A DNA stretch of 64,000 nucleotides from Anderseniella sp963700885 (GTDB lineage Bacteria; Pseudomonadota; Alphaproteobacteria; Rhizobiales; Aestuariivirgaceae). The position numbers and the translations under genes are program-made. The notes under the pieces were generated by a model that worked only from the letters and a program-made list of their open reading frames with translations, searched no databases and was not told the origin of the DNA. The DNA is taken from positions 248,001-312,000 of the forward strand of contig CAVOZJ010000020.1 of NCBI GenBank assembly GCA_963700885.1, in the 5' to 3' direction. Below, piece by piece: positions 44,254 to 51,982 of this stretch; the first letter of the stretch is position 1, and every line of letters begins with the position of its first letter.

Positions 44254-45369
44254 ATGGCAGTTGACTACGAGATTGACTGTGTGGTGGCGGGTGCCGGAGC
44301 AATTGGCCTGGCGGTAGCGCGTGAGCTTGCACAAGCTGGCCGGGAAGTCCTGATAGTTGAAGCTGACGAGACGTTCGGCCGCGGTGTATCTTCACGTTCA
44401 AGCGAAGTCGTTCATGCCGGAATGTACTACACGCCTGGATCCTTGCGGGCGCAATTGTGCGTTGAGGGCAAATGGCTGTTGTACGACTTTATGCAGAAGC
44501 ACAATGTCGCTCACACCATTTGCGGCAAGCTGATTGTGGCTTGCGACATGCAGGAGGTGGTAACCCTTGATGGCATTTTTGAGAAAGGTGCCGTCAACGG
44601 CGTCGATGACCTGAAGATGCTCGATCAGCGACAGGCGACGGCGCTCGAACCGGCGTTGGCATGCGTTGCTGCAATTCTGTCGCCATCCACCGGCATGATG
44701 GATTCTGCCGGAATCATGCTGGCATTGTTGGGCGAAGCGGAAAATGCCGGGGCCACCCTGGCGACCAGATCACCCGTAGCAGGTGGCCGTGTGGGTGCCG
44801 CGCAGATCGAGATCGATATTGGCGGTGCGGAACCAATGACCGTCGGATGTAACTTGTTTGTCAATTCCACCAGTCTCAATGCACCGGATGTGGCCTCGAA
44901 GCTCGAGGGTCTGGATGGCGTTCACGTGCCAACAACCTATTACGGTAAAGGAAGCTATTTCTCGATGGCCGGCAAGGTACCGTTCAAGCGGCTGATCTAT
45001 CCCTGTCCCGTCGTCGGTGGGTTGGGTGTCCACCTGACCATCGATGTTGGCGGGCAGGCGCGATTTGGCCCGGACGTGGAGTGGGTCGATGAGCCAAACT
45101 ACGATGTGGACCCGGCGCGCGGCGACGAATTTTTTGCGTTGGTCCGACGGTACTGGCCCGGCCTGCCGGATGGCGTCCTGCAACCGGCCTATGCAGGAAT
45201 TCGTCCCAAGATCGTGCCACCGGGAAACCAGACGCAGGATTTCCGGATCGACGGTCCGCAGGTACACGGCATACCGGGCCTGATCAACTTGTTCGGTATG
45301 GAAAGCCCGGGGTTGACCTCCAGTTTGGCGATTGGGCGATACATCATGAAACTGATCCGCGATTTGTGA
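44254..45369 (+). CDS. FAD-dependent oxidoreductase, DAO / L-2-hydroxyglutarate oxidase-like
   Basis: Flavoprotein of 371 residues. The FAD-binding GxGxxG motif VVAGAGAIGLAVARELAQAG is at residue 10, with VLIVEADETFGRGVSSRSSEVVHAGMYY (LhgO-like), SPSTGMMDSAGIM and the C-terminal FGMESPGLTSSLAIG. The closest known architecture is LhgO/YgaF, which oxidises L-2-hydroxyglutarate; related DAO enzymes oxidise N-methyl amino acids such as sarcosine. It follows the Ldh_2 gene by 12 bases in the same operon, giving a 2-hydroxy/2-keto or N-methyl amino acid theme. Confidence 0.83.
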   Translation: MAVDYEIDCVVAGAGAIGLAVARELAQAGREVLIVEADETFGRGVSSRSSEVVHAGMYYTPGSLRAQLCVEGKWLLYDFMQKHNVAHTICGKLIVACDMQEVVTLDGIFEKGAVNGVDDLKMLDQRQATALEPALACVAAILSPSTGMMDSAGIMLALLGEAENAGATLATRSPVAGGRVGAAQIEIDIGGAEPMTVGCNLFVNSTSLNAPDVASKLEGLDGVHVPTTYYGKGSYFSMAGKVPFKRLIYPCPVVGGLGVHLTIDVGGQARFGPDVEWVDEPNYDVDPARGDEFFALVRRYWPGLPDGVLQPAYAGIRPKIVPPGNQTQDFRIDGPQVHGIPGLINLFGMESPGLTSSLAIGRYIMKLIRDL

Positions 45370-45534
45370 ACAACTCCCGCAACTTGAGTATGGAACCAAC
45401 ACTACAGATTTTTAGGACCAGCACTGCATGTGCCATTGCGCCGGACACTGCTGGCGTTTCATAATGGCACTACCGAAAGCATCCATTTAAACCTAATCAC
45501 GTTTTCGGACGCTAATCAGCGGAGGGAGTACTCG

Positions 45535-46533
45535 ATGAATAAATTTTTAACCACTGCACTTGCAGCAGCAGCTTTGGCTTCAGTCAGCTTTACTGCGGTT
45601 CAGGCGCAGACGCAGGAACTGGTTGTTGCCTTTTTCCCGGAATGGCCAATGCCTTTCCAGTATGCGCAAGCTCAAAAAATCTATGACAAGGAACTGGGTG
45701 TTCCTGTCAAATGGGTTTCGTTCGATGCCGGAACCGCAATGTCGGCGGCCATGGCTTCCGGTGACGTCCATATTGCCGTTTCACAGGGTGTGACGCCATT
45801 TCTGACTGCTGTTTCTGCAGGTCAGGATCTGCAGGCCATTGACGTCGCCTTGACATATTCTGACAACGACAACTGTGTTGTCCGCAAGAACCTTGAAATC
45901 ACCAAGGACAATGCCAAGGAACTCGAAGGCAAGACTGTCGGAGTGCCACTTAGCACGGCAGCCCACACGGGCTTCCTGGCCCAGATGGCTCATTTCGGTG
46001 TTGACACGTCCACGATGAAAATTGTGGACATGGCGCCGGTTGACTCAGCTGCGGCCTTTGCAAACGGCAACATGGATATGGTCTGCGGCTGGGGTGGTCC
46101 TCTGCGTCGCATGAAGGAGTTCGGCAACGTTCTCATCGAAGGCGACGAAAAGGAAATGATCGTCGGCAAGGTTTATGACGTGATTTCCACTGTTGGCTCT
46201 TGGGCCAAGGAAAACTCTGAACTGGTTACCAAGTTCCTGAAAGTCACCAACGACATGAACGACAAGTTCAATGCCGGTGGCGAAGCTGAGATGATTGCAG
46301 ATATTGCCAAGATGGCCGGACAGGATGAAGCCACTGCTAAGGCGATCATGACCACTGGCATGAAGTTCATCTCTTCTGAACAAGCACTCAGTGACGGCTG
46401 GATGGGCGGTTTCATGGTGAAAAACTTCAATGAATCCGCAGCCAAACTGGCTGAAGGCGGCACGGTCAAGGCGCTGCCATCATATGAAGGTGCTGTTAAC
46501 AGCAGCTACCTGAAAGCGGCTGCGGGAATGTAG
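45535..46533 (+). CDS. TauA/NMT1-type ABC solute-binding protein
   Basis: Periplasmic binding protein of 332 residues with a Sec signal peptide (about 1-23, LTTALAAAALASVSFTAVQA). The mature part begins ELVVAFFPEWPMPFQYAQAQKIYDKELG and contains MASGDVHIAVSQGVTPFL and EGKTVGVPLSTAAHTGF, as in taurine, nitrate and sulfonate binding proteins. ATPase and permease genes follow after a 219-base spacer with a hairpin and repeat C, which would allow a surplus of binding protein. The ligand (taurine, sulfonate, amide or pyrimidine precursor) is undetermined. The start follows CGGAGGGAG; an earlier frame from 45430 is unlikely. Confidence 0.87.
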   Translation: MNKFLTTALAAAALASVSFTAVQAQTQELVVAFFPEWPMPFQYAQAQKIYDKELGVPVKWVSFDAGTAMSAAMASGDVHIAVSQGVTPFLTAVSAGQDLQAIDVALTYSDNDNCVVRKNLEITKDNAKELEGKTVGVPLSTAAHTGFLAQMAHFGVDTSTMKIVDMAPVDSAAAFANGNMDMVCGWGGPLRRMKEFGNVLIEGDEKEMIVGKVYDVISTVGSWAKENSELVTKFLKVTNDMNDKFNAGGEAEMIADIAKMAGQDEATAKAIMTTGMKFISSEQALSDGWMGGFMVKNFNESAAKLAEGGTVKALPSYEGAVNSSYLKAAAGM

Positions 46534-46546
46534 CAATGGACAAACG

Positions 46547-46570
46547 GGCCATCCGGCAAGCCGGATGGTC
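46547..46570 (+). terminator. Attenuating hairpin after the binding protein gene
   Basis: CCATCCGG-CAAG-CCGGATGG with one further G-T and G-C pair, 13 bases after the stop codon. It lacks a T-run, so it likely stabilises the binding-protein mRNA or only partly stops transcription into the ATPase gene. Confidence 0.55.
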
Positions 46571-46579
46571 TGATTATCC

Positions 46580-46660
46580 AGAGCAACATTGCTTCACTTG
46601 AACCCGAAAATTGCTCCATCACATCAGAATCGACCAGTATGACTTTTGCTTGATTCAACC
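46580..46660 (+). repeat. Dispersed intergenic repeat, copy C
   Basis: Reads AGAGCAACATTGCTTCACTT, then AATTGCTCCATCACATCAGA, then CAGTATGACTTTTG. It has the same block order as copies A and B. Its end is part of a larger perfect hairpin (46632-46676), so this copy seems to carry an extra inverted arm. Confidence 0.72.
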
Positions 46661-46676
46661 AAAAGTCATACTGGTC
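46632..46676. repeat. Perfect 17-base inverted repeat at the end of repeat copy C
   Basis: GACCAGTATGACTTTTG at 46632-46648 and its exact complement CAAAAGTCATACTGGTC at 46660-46676, with an 11-base loop. As RNA this is a very stable hairpin between the binding protein and ATPase genes of one transporter, about 75 bases before the ATPase start. It could limit read-through or protect the upstream mRNA. Confidence 0.85.
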
Positions 46677-46752
46677 CAGGCGGCCAAAAAAGAAAGACTG
46701 GGCAGGGTCTCATCCGCAAACCGGTATTACAATGGCTCTAAGGGAGGGGTCG

Positions 46753-47559
46753 ATGTCCAGCCTCAAAATCGACAATGTATCAATGCGGTTTGAACTGCCG
46801 AATGGCGGCGCAGTTCAGGCCTTGCAGAATGTCACCCTCAATCTGGAGAAGGGTGAATTGATGTCTGTGCTCGGTCCATCAGGGTGCGGCAAGACAACGC
46901 TTTTGAACATAGTGGCAGGGTTTCTTGCTCCAACCGAAGGCAAGGTTGTTCTAAACGATCACGTTGTGACCGGTCCTGCCGCGGAGCGCGGCATGGTGTT
47001 CCAGCAAGGTGCATTGTTTGAGTGGATGAATGTGCGCAAGAACATTGCGTTCGGTCCGGACATGGCCGGAAGGCCCGGGGCAGAAACGCAGGCAAAGGTT
47101 GAAAACCTTCTGCAGATTGTCGGTCTGAAGGATTTTGCCGACAAGATGATTTATGAATTGTCAGGCGGTATGCAGCAACGTGTGGCACTTGCCCGCTGCC
47201 TGGCAAATGATCCTGACGTGATCTTGATGGATGAACCGCTCGGTGCACTCGACGCGTTGACGCGTGAAAAGATGCAGGGCCTGGTCCTGAAGCTTTGGAA
47301 GGAAACGGGCAAGACCATCATCCTGATTACTCATTCGGTGGAAGAGGCTCTTTTGCTGGGAGAACGTCTTGTCGTCATGGCGCCACGGCCAGGACGTATC
47401 CACAAGGCATACAGTCTTCCTTTTGCTGAATTGGGTGTTGGCAAGGATCTTCGCCTGGTCAAGAAAGAGAAACAATTTGGCGAGATCCGTGAAGAAATTC
47501 TGACGATGATCTGGGACATGGAAGAAGAGATTATGGGCCGGCAGGAGACTGCGGCATGA
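46753..47559 (+). CDS. TauB/SsuB-type ABC ATP-binding protein
   Basis: ATPase of 268 residues. Walker A GPSGCGKTT, Q-loop MVFQQGALFEWMNV, signature LSGGMQQR, Walker B VILMDEPLGALD and H-loop LITHSVEEALLL are intact. It has no TOBE extension, as usual for the nitrate/sulfonate/taurine group. The ATG at 46753 follows AAGGGAGG; a frame start at 46732 is less likely. Its stop overlaps the start of the permease gene (ATGA). Confidence 0.9.
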   Translation: MSSLKIDNVSMRFELPNGGAVQALQNVTLNLEKGELMSVLGPSGCGKTTLLNIVAGFLAPTEGKVVLNDHVVTGPAAERGMVFQQGALFEWMNVRKNIAFGPDMAGRPGAETQAKVENLLQIVGLKDFADKMIYELSGGMQQRVALARCLANDPDVILMDEPLGALDALTREKMQGLVLKLWKETGKTIILITHSVEEALLLGERLVVMAPRPGRIHKAYSLPFAELGVGKDLRLVKKEKQFGEIREEILTMIWDMEEEIMGRQETAA

Positions 47560-48827
47560 TTATTCTCCTGATCTATGTTGCCATATTTGTTGCGGCCATG
47601 ATTGGCTACAAGCTGATCAGCGGCTTTCTGACCAAGAAAGATGACTTCACCAGTCTCAAGACCGTGACATTTGGTGACGAAAGCGCCGTTATATCAAACC
47701 GTGCGGCCTCGATAATTTCGATTATTGCGATCTTCCTGATCTGGGGATCGTTTACAGGGTCAAAAATCGTGCCGTCTTTCCTGCATGTGCCTGGGCCATA
47801 TGTGGGCGAAGCCAGCTTCACCTACGAGGCAAGGGATGCATCTGGAGCAACTGACACTGGCACCATCACTGCGGTTGTTCACCCGGTGTCTGAACCAGCG
47901 GAAAAACCGGTCATTGATGAAGCAGCCAATACCGGGTTTGCCAGGGATTTTGCGGACAAGGTAATCACCTATCGCTCAATTCTGGTGTCCACAAGTGACC
48001 TGTTGGAAAATCCGAAAGACCAGCAGATCATATCGATCAACGGCAAGGCAATTGCACCGGATGGATCTGTACAGATCGACACTGGGGAGGTTCGCATGAC
48101 CTCCAAGGGTAGTTTGGCATACGAACCGTCAAAAGGCTGGCAGATGGAGTCGATCTGGCTTCCCGCGCCGGAGGCTGTGGTGGTTCGCCTGATCGAGATT
48201 GCCAGTGAAGGTTATCAGAACGTCACTCTGGCGGAGAATCTGGGCTGGTCGATTTACCGTGTTATCGTGGGCTTTACTCTTGGCAGCATCGTTGGCATTC
48301 CGCTCGGATACGCGATGGGGCTCAATGGCTGGTTCCGTGGCTGGTTTGACCCGATCGTCGAGTTCATGCGTCCGGTTCCGCCGCTTGCCCTGATCCCGTT
48401 GATCATCATCTGGTTTGGAATCTGGGAGACCGGCAAGATCTCCTTGTTGTTCCTGGCTGCCTTGTGGATCATGGTTATAGCGGCACGAGCAGGTGTTTCG
48501 GGTGTCAGCATTTCCAAGGTGCACGCAGCCTATTCGCTGGGTGCATCGAAGAGCCAGCTCCTGTGGAAGGTGATCGTGCCAAATTCGTTGCCGGAAATAT
48601 TTACCGGCGCACGTGTTGCGATGGGGGTTTGCTGGGGCACGGTGGTTGCTGCTGAACTGGTGGCGGCGGAAAAGGGTGCCGGCAAAATGATAATTGCTGC
48701 GTCCAAGTTCCAGAATACCGACATCGTGCTTATGGGTATCATCCTGATCGGTATCATTGGTTACGGCATCGATATCCTGATGCGCATGGCCGAAAACTAC
48801 CTGGTCCCCTGGAAGGGCAAAGGCTGA
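47556..48827 (+). CDS. TauC-type ABC permease with inserted beta-sandwich-like domain
   Basis: Inner-membrane permease of 423 residues, much longer than TauC/SsuC (about 260-280). TM1 is at about 2-20 and TM2 at about 51-66. Then comes a soluble stretch (about 76-200) predicted to face the periplasm, and the regular permease core starts with WLPAPEAVVVRLIEIA and includes the coupling motif AAYSLGASKSQLLWKVIVPNSLPEI. The insert contains FTYEARDASGATDTGTITA and later IISINGKAIAPDGSV plus GSLAYEPSKGW, which resemble halves of cadherin-like/VCBS repeats of bacterial surface proteins. The insert may help dock the binding protein; that is inference. Confidence 0.82.
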   Translation: MIILLIYVAIFVAAMIGYKLISGFLTKKDDFTSLKTVTFGDESAVISNRAASIISIIAIFLIWGSFTGSKIVPSFLHVPGPYVGEASFTYEARDASGATDTGTITAVVHPVSEPAEKPVIDEAANTGFARDFADKVITYRSILVSTSDLLENPKDQQIISINGKAIAPDGSVQIDTGEVRMTSKGSLAYEPSKGWQMESIWLPAPEAVVVRLIEIASEGYQNVTLAENLGWSIYRVIVGFTLGSIVGIPLGYAMGLNGWFRGWFDPIVEFMRPVPPLALIPLIIIWFGIWETGKISLLFLAALWIMVIAARAGVSGVSISKVHAAYSLGASKSQLLWKVIVPNSLPEIFTGARVAMGVCWGTVVAAELVAAEKGAGKMIIAASKFQNTDIVLMGIILIGIIGYGIDILMRMAENYLVPWKGKG

Positions 48828-48850
48828 CAGGGCCCAGGATGAGATGGTGT

Positions 48851-48872
48851 TCGGGAGCTTTCGGGTTCCCGA
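48851..48872. terminator. Hairpin between convergent genes
   Basis: TCGGGA and TCCCGA arms with a 10-base loop, 24 bases after the permease stop and 20 bases from the end of the convergent PhnW-like gene. TTCTATTG follows on the plus strand. A modest terminator candidate for both directions. Confidence 0.45.
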
Positions 48873-48891
48873 TTCTATTGTGAGAAAGGCC

Positions 48892-50079
48892 TTACCTGGC
48901 CGGTACACCTGACTTCATGCCGAGATCCCGCATCACTTTTTCGGCGGCTCTCAGGAATTGTTCCGTTACGGTTTCGTCAATGGCTCCGATTGTGGCGACT
49001 CTGAATCCGCCGGCTGGTCCCGGACAGCCTTCATCGTCCATTATGACAAAACCCATCTGGCGTAACCGATGCAGGAAAGGCAATTGCGAATAACGCCTGT
49101 CTGCAGGTGGTTTGAACAGGCTGAGATAACCGCATGTCGTGGAGTTATCGGCAATGGCTGGGGAGAAACCCAGTGCGGCCATTCCCTGCAACAATCGCAG
49201 ATGGTTTTCTTTATAGCGCTTGAGGCGCATTTCCGGACCGCCTTCGAGAAACAGTTGCCGCAGGGCGACGCCGCACGCGACAATGGAGTGGGCCGGAGGC
49301 GTGCCCGGAAACCAGCCGCTGCGGTGTATGCCGCTCCACAATTCGGCCAGGTCCAGCGAGGCAGACGGAGATTTCCCCATTCCGTCAGACAGCAGACTGC
49401 GGCGTACCATCACAAAGGAGAACCCGGGGACGCTTTCAATGCAGGCAAAGGGCACCCCGATGGCCGCATCCACGCTGCCCGCAGCAAGGCTGAAGGGTAT
49501 TGCACCAATACTTGCGCGGGCATCCACTATTACCCTTCTCCCCGCTTCATGGGCTGTTGCAGCCAGTTTCCCGATTGGATTTAGCAAGCCGGTGGAAACA
49601 TCTGTCTCCACCAGGTAGACGGTCGCTATGTCAGGATCCTGTTCCAGAACTTTCGCCAGCCGGTTTGCCGTCACGGGTTTCAGGGGTGAACCTGCAATAT
49701 TCGCAAATGGACGCTTCATGTGGGTCAGGATATTTGTCGCCTGCACGGCGTGATGGCCGTGGGCCGCAATCAGCGTTTTGCGCTTTCGCCCCGTTGGTGC
49801 AAGTGCACCAAGCACGCTCTCCAGAATGGCATCACCCGACAGATGAAGAGGAATGCAGTCGTACTCGTTGCTGCCGCCTGAAAGTTCGAGCAGTTGCTCG
49901 GTCACTCCCAGGGCAAGAGAAACAAACTCTGTGTCACGCATGCTCCAGTCCGCCAGCATGGCGAGCTTCACCTCGCGCGAGGTTGTCACGGGTCCGGACG
50001 TCAAAAGCCAGGGCATGTCCTCTTGACCAGCAGGTCCATTGAAGGAACGGGAGTATGTGCGTTCTTCGGCGAGTGCCAT
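48892..50079 (-). CDS. PhnW-like class V aminotransferase homologue lacking the PLP lysine
   Basis: A 395-residue homologue of 2-aminoethylphosphonate:pyruvate aminotransferase. Matching segments are LLTSGPVTTSREVKLAMLADW, HLSGDAILESVLGAL, VYLVETDVSTGLLNPIG and VIVDARAS (PLP Asp186). Where PhnW has the Schiff-base lysine in a N-K-C-x3-VPGF context, this protein reads PFACIESVPGF, that is Ala212. The codon is GCC on the coding strand and the frame is otherwise intact, so this is not a frameshift artefact. It may be a non-catalytic PLP-binding protein or an enzyme with another chemistry. It lies 96 bases downstream of ung on the same strand. Confidence 0.75.
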   Translation of the reverse strand: MALAEERTYSRSFNGPAGQEDMPWLLTSGPVTTSREVKLAMLADWSMRDTEFVSLALGVTEQLLELSGGSNEYDCIPLHLSGDAILESVLGALAPTGRKRKTLIAAHGHHAVQATNILTHMKRPFANIAGSPLKPVTANRLAKVLEQDPDIATVYLVETDVSTGLLNPIGKLAATAHEAGRRVIVDARASIGAIPFSLAAGSVDAAIGVPFACIESVPGFSFVMVRRSLLSDGMGKSPSASLDLAELWSGIHRSGWFPGTPPAHSIVACGVALRQLFLEGGPEMRLKRYKENHLRLLQGMAALGFSPAIADNSTTCGYLSLFKPPADRRYSQLPFLHRLRQMGFVIMDDEGCPGPAGGFRVATIGAIDETVTEQFLRAAEKVMRDLGMKSGVPAR

Positions 50080-50175
50080 GAAATTGGTGAACCTTTACTC
50101 TGGGTGTGAGACATTCCCGATACGCCGTTATCAAGCCTGCCTTGACCGGTTAAGTGACCAAAACCTGAATTCAGT

Positions 50176-50910
50176 TTACAGCCGCCAGTCGATTGGTGGA
50201 AGGCCACGTTGCGAAAGCCACTCCTGGGCCTGCACAAATGGCTGTGAGTCAACAAATCTGTGTTGCCGGCCGCCGCCATGTGCGAGCGGTGACGGGTGCA
50301 CGCTTTTTATGACGCAGTGGCGAGTCGCATCCAGTTGGGTGCCCGTCTGCTGTGCGCAATTTCCCCACAGCATGAATACCACCGGTGTAAGCTGCGCATT
50401 CAATTGTTCCAGGATTTCACCAGCCAGGGGTGCCCAGCCGAAACTCCTGTGGCTGTTTGCCTTGCCTGCCTCGACGGTCAAGCTCACATTGAGTAATAGT
50501 ATGCCCGCATGTGCCCATCTTATGAGATTGCCATGACCGGGACGTGTGATCCCGAGGTCGGCTTCAAGGCTTGCAAATATTGTTTTGAGGGATGCCGGTA
50601 TGCGTTGGTAGGGATTTGCCACTGAGAATGCAAGACCGTGAGCATCGCCGGGCGTGGGGTAGGGGTCCTGCCCCAGAACAACAGCCCTGACTTGCCCCGG
50701 TTGTGTAATTTCAAGCGCATTGAAAACATCCACGGCTGGCGGTAAAACCTGCACGCCTGTTTTGACCAGCCTGTCCACTCGTACGGCGGTCTCAGCTGCG
50801 TGCCCTGATGTGAAGAAATTCAGATTTCCCCAACCGGTATTTTTCAACGCATCAACCGCCTCGCCATACGTCGCTGGCGCTGTGGAAACTTTCTCAGGAG
50901 TCTTTTTCAA
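50176..50910 (-). CDS. ung: Uracil-DNA glycosylase, family 1
   Basis: Base-excision repair enzyme that removes uracil from DNA; 244 residues, the normal length. The water-activating loop reads LGQDPYPTPGDAHGLAFSV with catalytic Asp82, and the minor-groove loop VHPSPLAHGGG contains the catalytic His. The usual His after GQDPY is Pro here, a variant seen in alphaproteobacterial Ung proteins and not expected to abolish activity. VFMLWGNCAQQTG is also typical. Divergent from the ParA-like gene. Confidence 0.9.
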   Translation of the reverse strand: MKKTPEKVSTAPATYGEAVDALKNTGWGNLNFFTSGHAAETAVRVDRLVKTGVQVLPPAVDVFNALEITQPGQVRAVVLGQDPYPTPGDAHGLAFSVANPYQRIPASLKTIFASLEADLGITRPGHGNLIRWAHAGILLLNVSLTVEAGKANSHRSFGWAPLAGEILEQLNAQLTPVVFMLWGNCAQQTGTQLDATRHCVIKSVHPSPLAHGGGRQHRFVDSQPFVQAQEWLSQRGLPPIDWRL

Positions 50911-51024
50911 CGACTGTTCTCATGGCGCGTTACTAGCTGTGGCATCGGCGTGCAAGACATGGTATTCGGTTTCTGAGGCCCGTCCCAGGGGGCGAGTTCC
51001 AGCGGTATAGAGGGAAAGAGATAG

Positions 51025-51780
51025 ATGAAACCAGTAGTAATAATGGTTGGAGCCGACAAGGGCGGCGTTGGCAAAACCACAATTTCACGCGCGTTGCTGG
51101 ATTACCTGCATCGCAACAATGTTCTGGCTCGTGCATTTGATACGGAGAATCCGCGCGGAACGCTACACCGATTCTATCCGGCCATCACCGAGGTCATTGA
51201 TCTGCACAATGTTGCAGACCAGATGAAGGTTCTGGATACACTGGAAACTGCAAAGGTGCCGGTGACTGTTGTAGATTTGAAAGCCGGAAATCTGTCATAT
51301 GCCCTGGAGACCTTCGAAAAGATTGGCGTGCTGCAGGCTGCGCGTGATGGTGTGTTTGAGTTGGGCCTGATCCACGTTGTCGGACCTGCTATTGCGTCGC
51401 TGGACGAGCTTCAGGAAGTAACACCCTATGTGGAAGGAATTGATTACACTGTCGCGCGCAACTTTATCAATGAAACCAATTTCTTCGAATGGGACGAGAA
51501 GACCTACAAACGGTATTTCTCCAACGTCAATGAAGCCCGCGAGATTGTCATTCCGAAGCTCAACGAGATGGCCGCAGAACAGGTCGACCTTGCTGATGTG
51601 ACTTACAAGAACTTCATCGACAACAAGGACAGCAAGGGTAAGGCAGCAGACTTTTCATTTGTCTTGCGCGGTTATGTGAAAAAGTGGTGTTCCGAAATTG
51701 ATGATGAATTCGACCAGCTTCGCCTCATCCAGATGCTGACTTCAGGTGATTCAGGAGATACGGCAAAATCCAAGGGTTAG
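51025..51780 (+). CDS. ParA/MinD-like P-loop ATPase
   Basis: A 251-residue ATPase with the deviant Walker A motif DKGGVGKTTISRALLDYL (K12-T18) of the ParA/MinD/CobB superfamily. VTVVDLKAGN occupies the Walker B/switch position, and RNFINETNFFEW follows where ParA proteins have a nucleotide-base motif. There is no parB neighbour, so a chromosome-partition role is unlikely; cargo positioning or an unknown regulatory role are possible. A divergent homologue lies 200 bases downstream. A clear GAGGGAAAGAG site precedes the ATG. Confidence 0.78.
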   Translation: MKPVVIMVGADKGGVGKTTISRALLDYLHRNNVLARAFDTENPRGTLHRFYPAITEVIDLHNVADQMKVLDTLETAKVPVTVVDLKAGNLSYALETFEKIGVLQAARDGVFELGLIHVVGPAIASLDELQEVTPYVEGIDYTVARNFINETNFFEWDEKTYKRYFSNVNEAREIVIPKLNEMAAEQVDLADVTYKNFIDNKDSKGKAADFSFVLRGYVKKWCSEIDDEFDQLRLIQMLTSGDSGDTAKSKG

Positions 51781-51982
51781 CGGGTTTTTACTCACGGGAT
51801 TTTGGCTGCTGGTTTTTCGCCGACGGTTTTGGTTGCCCGGCGGTTGACCTTCCGGTGGCTAAATTTAAATTACCGCGGCTTCGGCACAATCGGTAAACTG
51901 AGTATGTGGCTGGCAGGTTGCGATGATTCGCGTGATGCGATTCTCTATCCAGTCATTGCGGAGTATCAACAGGACGGATTAT

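Noticed and set aside
50176..50910. GQDPYP in place of GQDPYH in uracil-DNA glycosylase as a loss of function
   Set aside because: The catalytic Asp and the HPSP loop are intact, and I recall the same change in other alphaproteobacterial Ung proteins.
51025..51780. Plasmid or phage partition locus
   Set aside because: No parB, centromere-like repeats, replication gene or integrase nearby; neighbours are housekeeping and metabolic genes.
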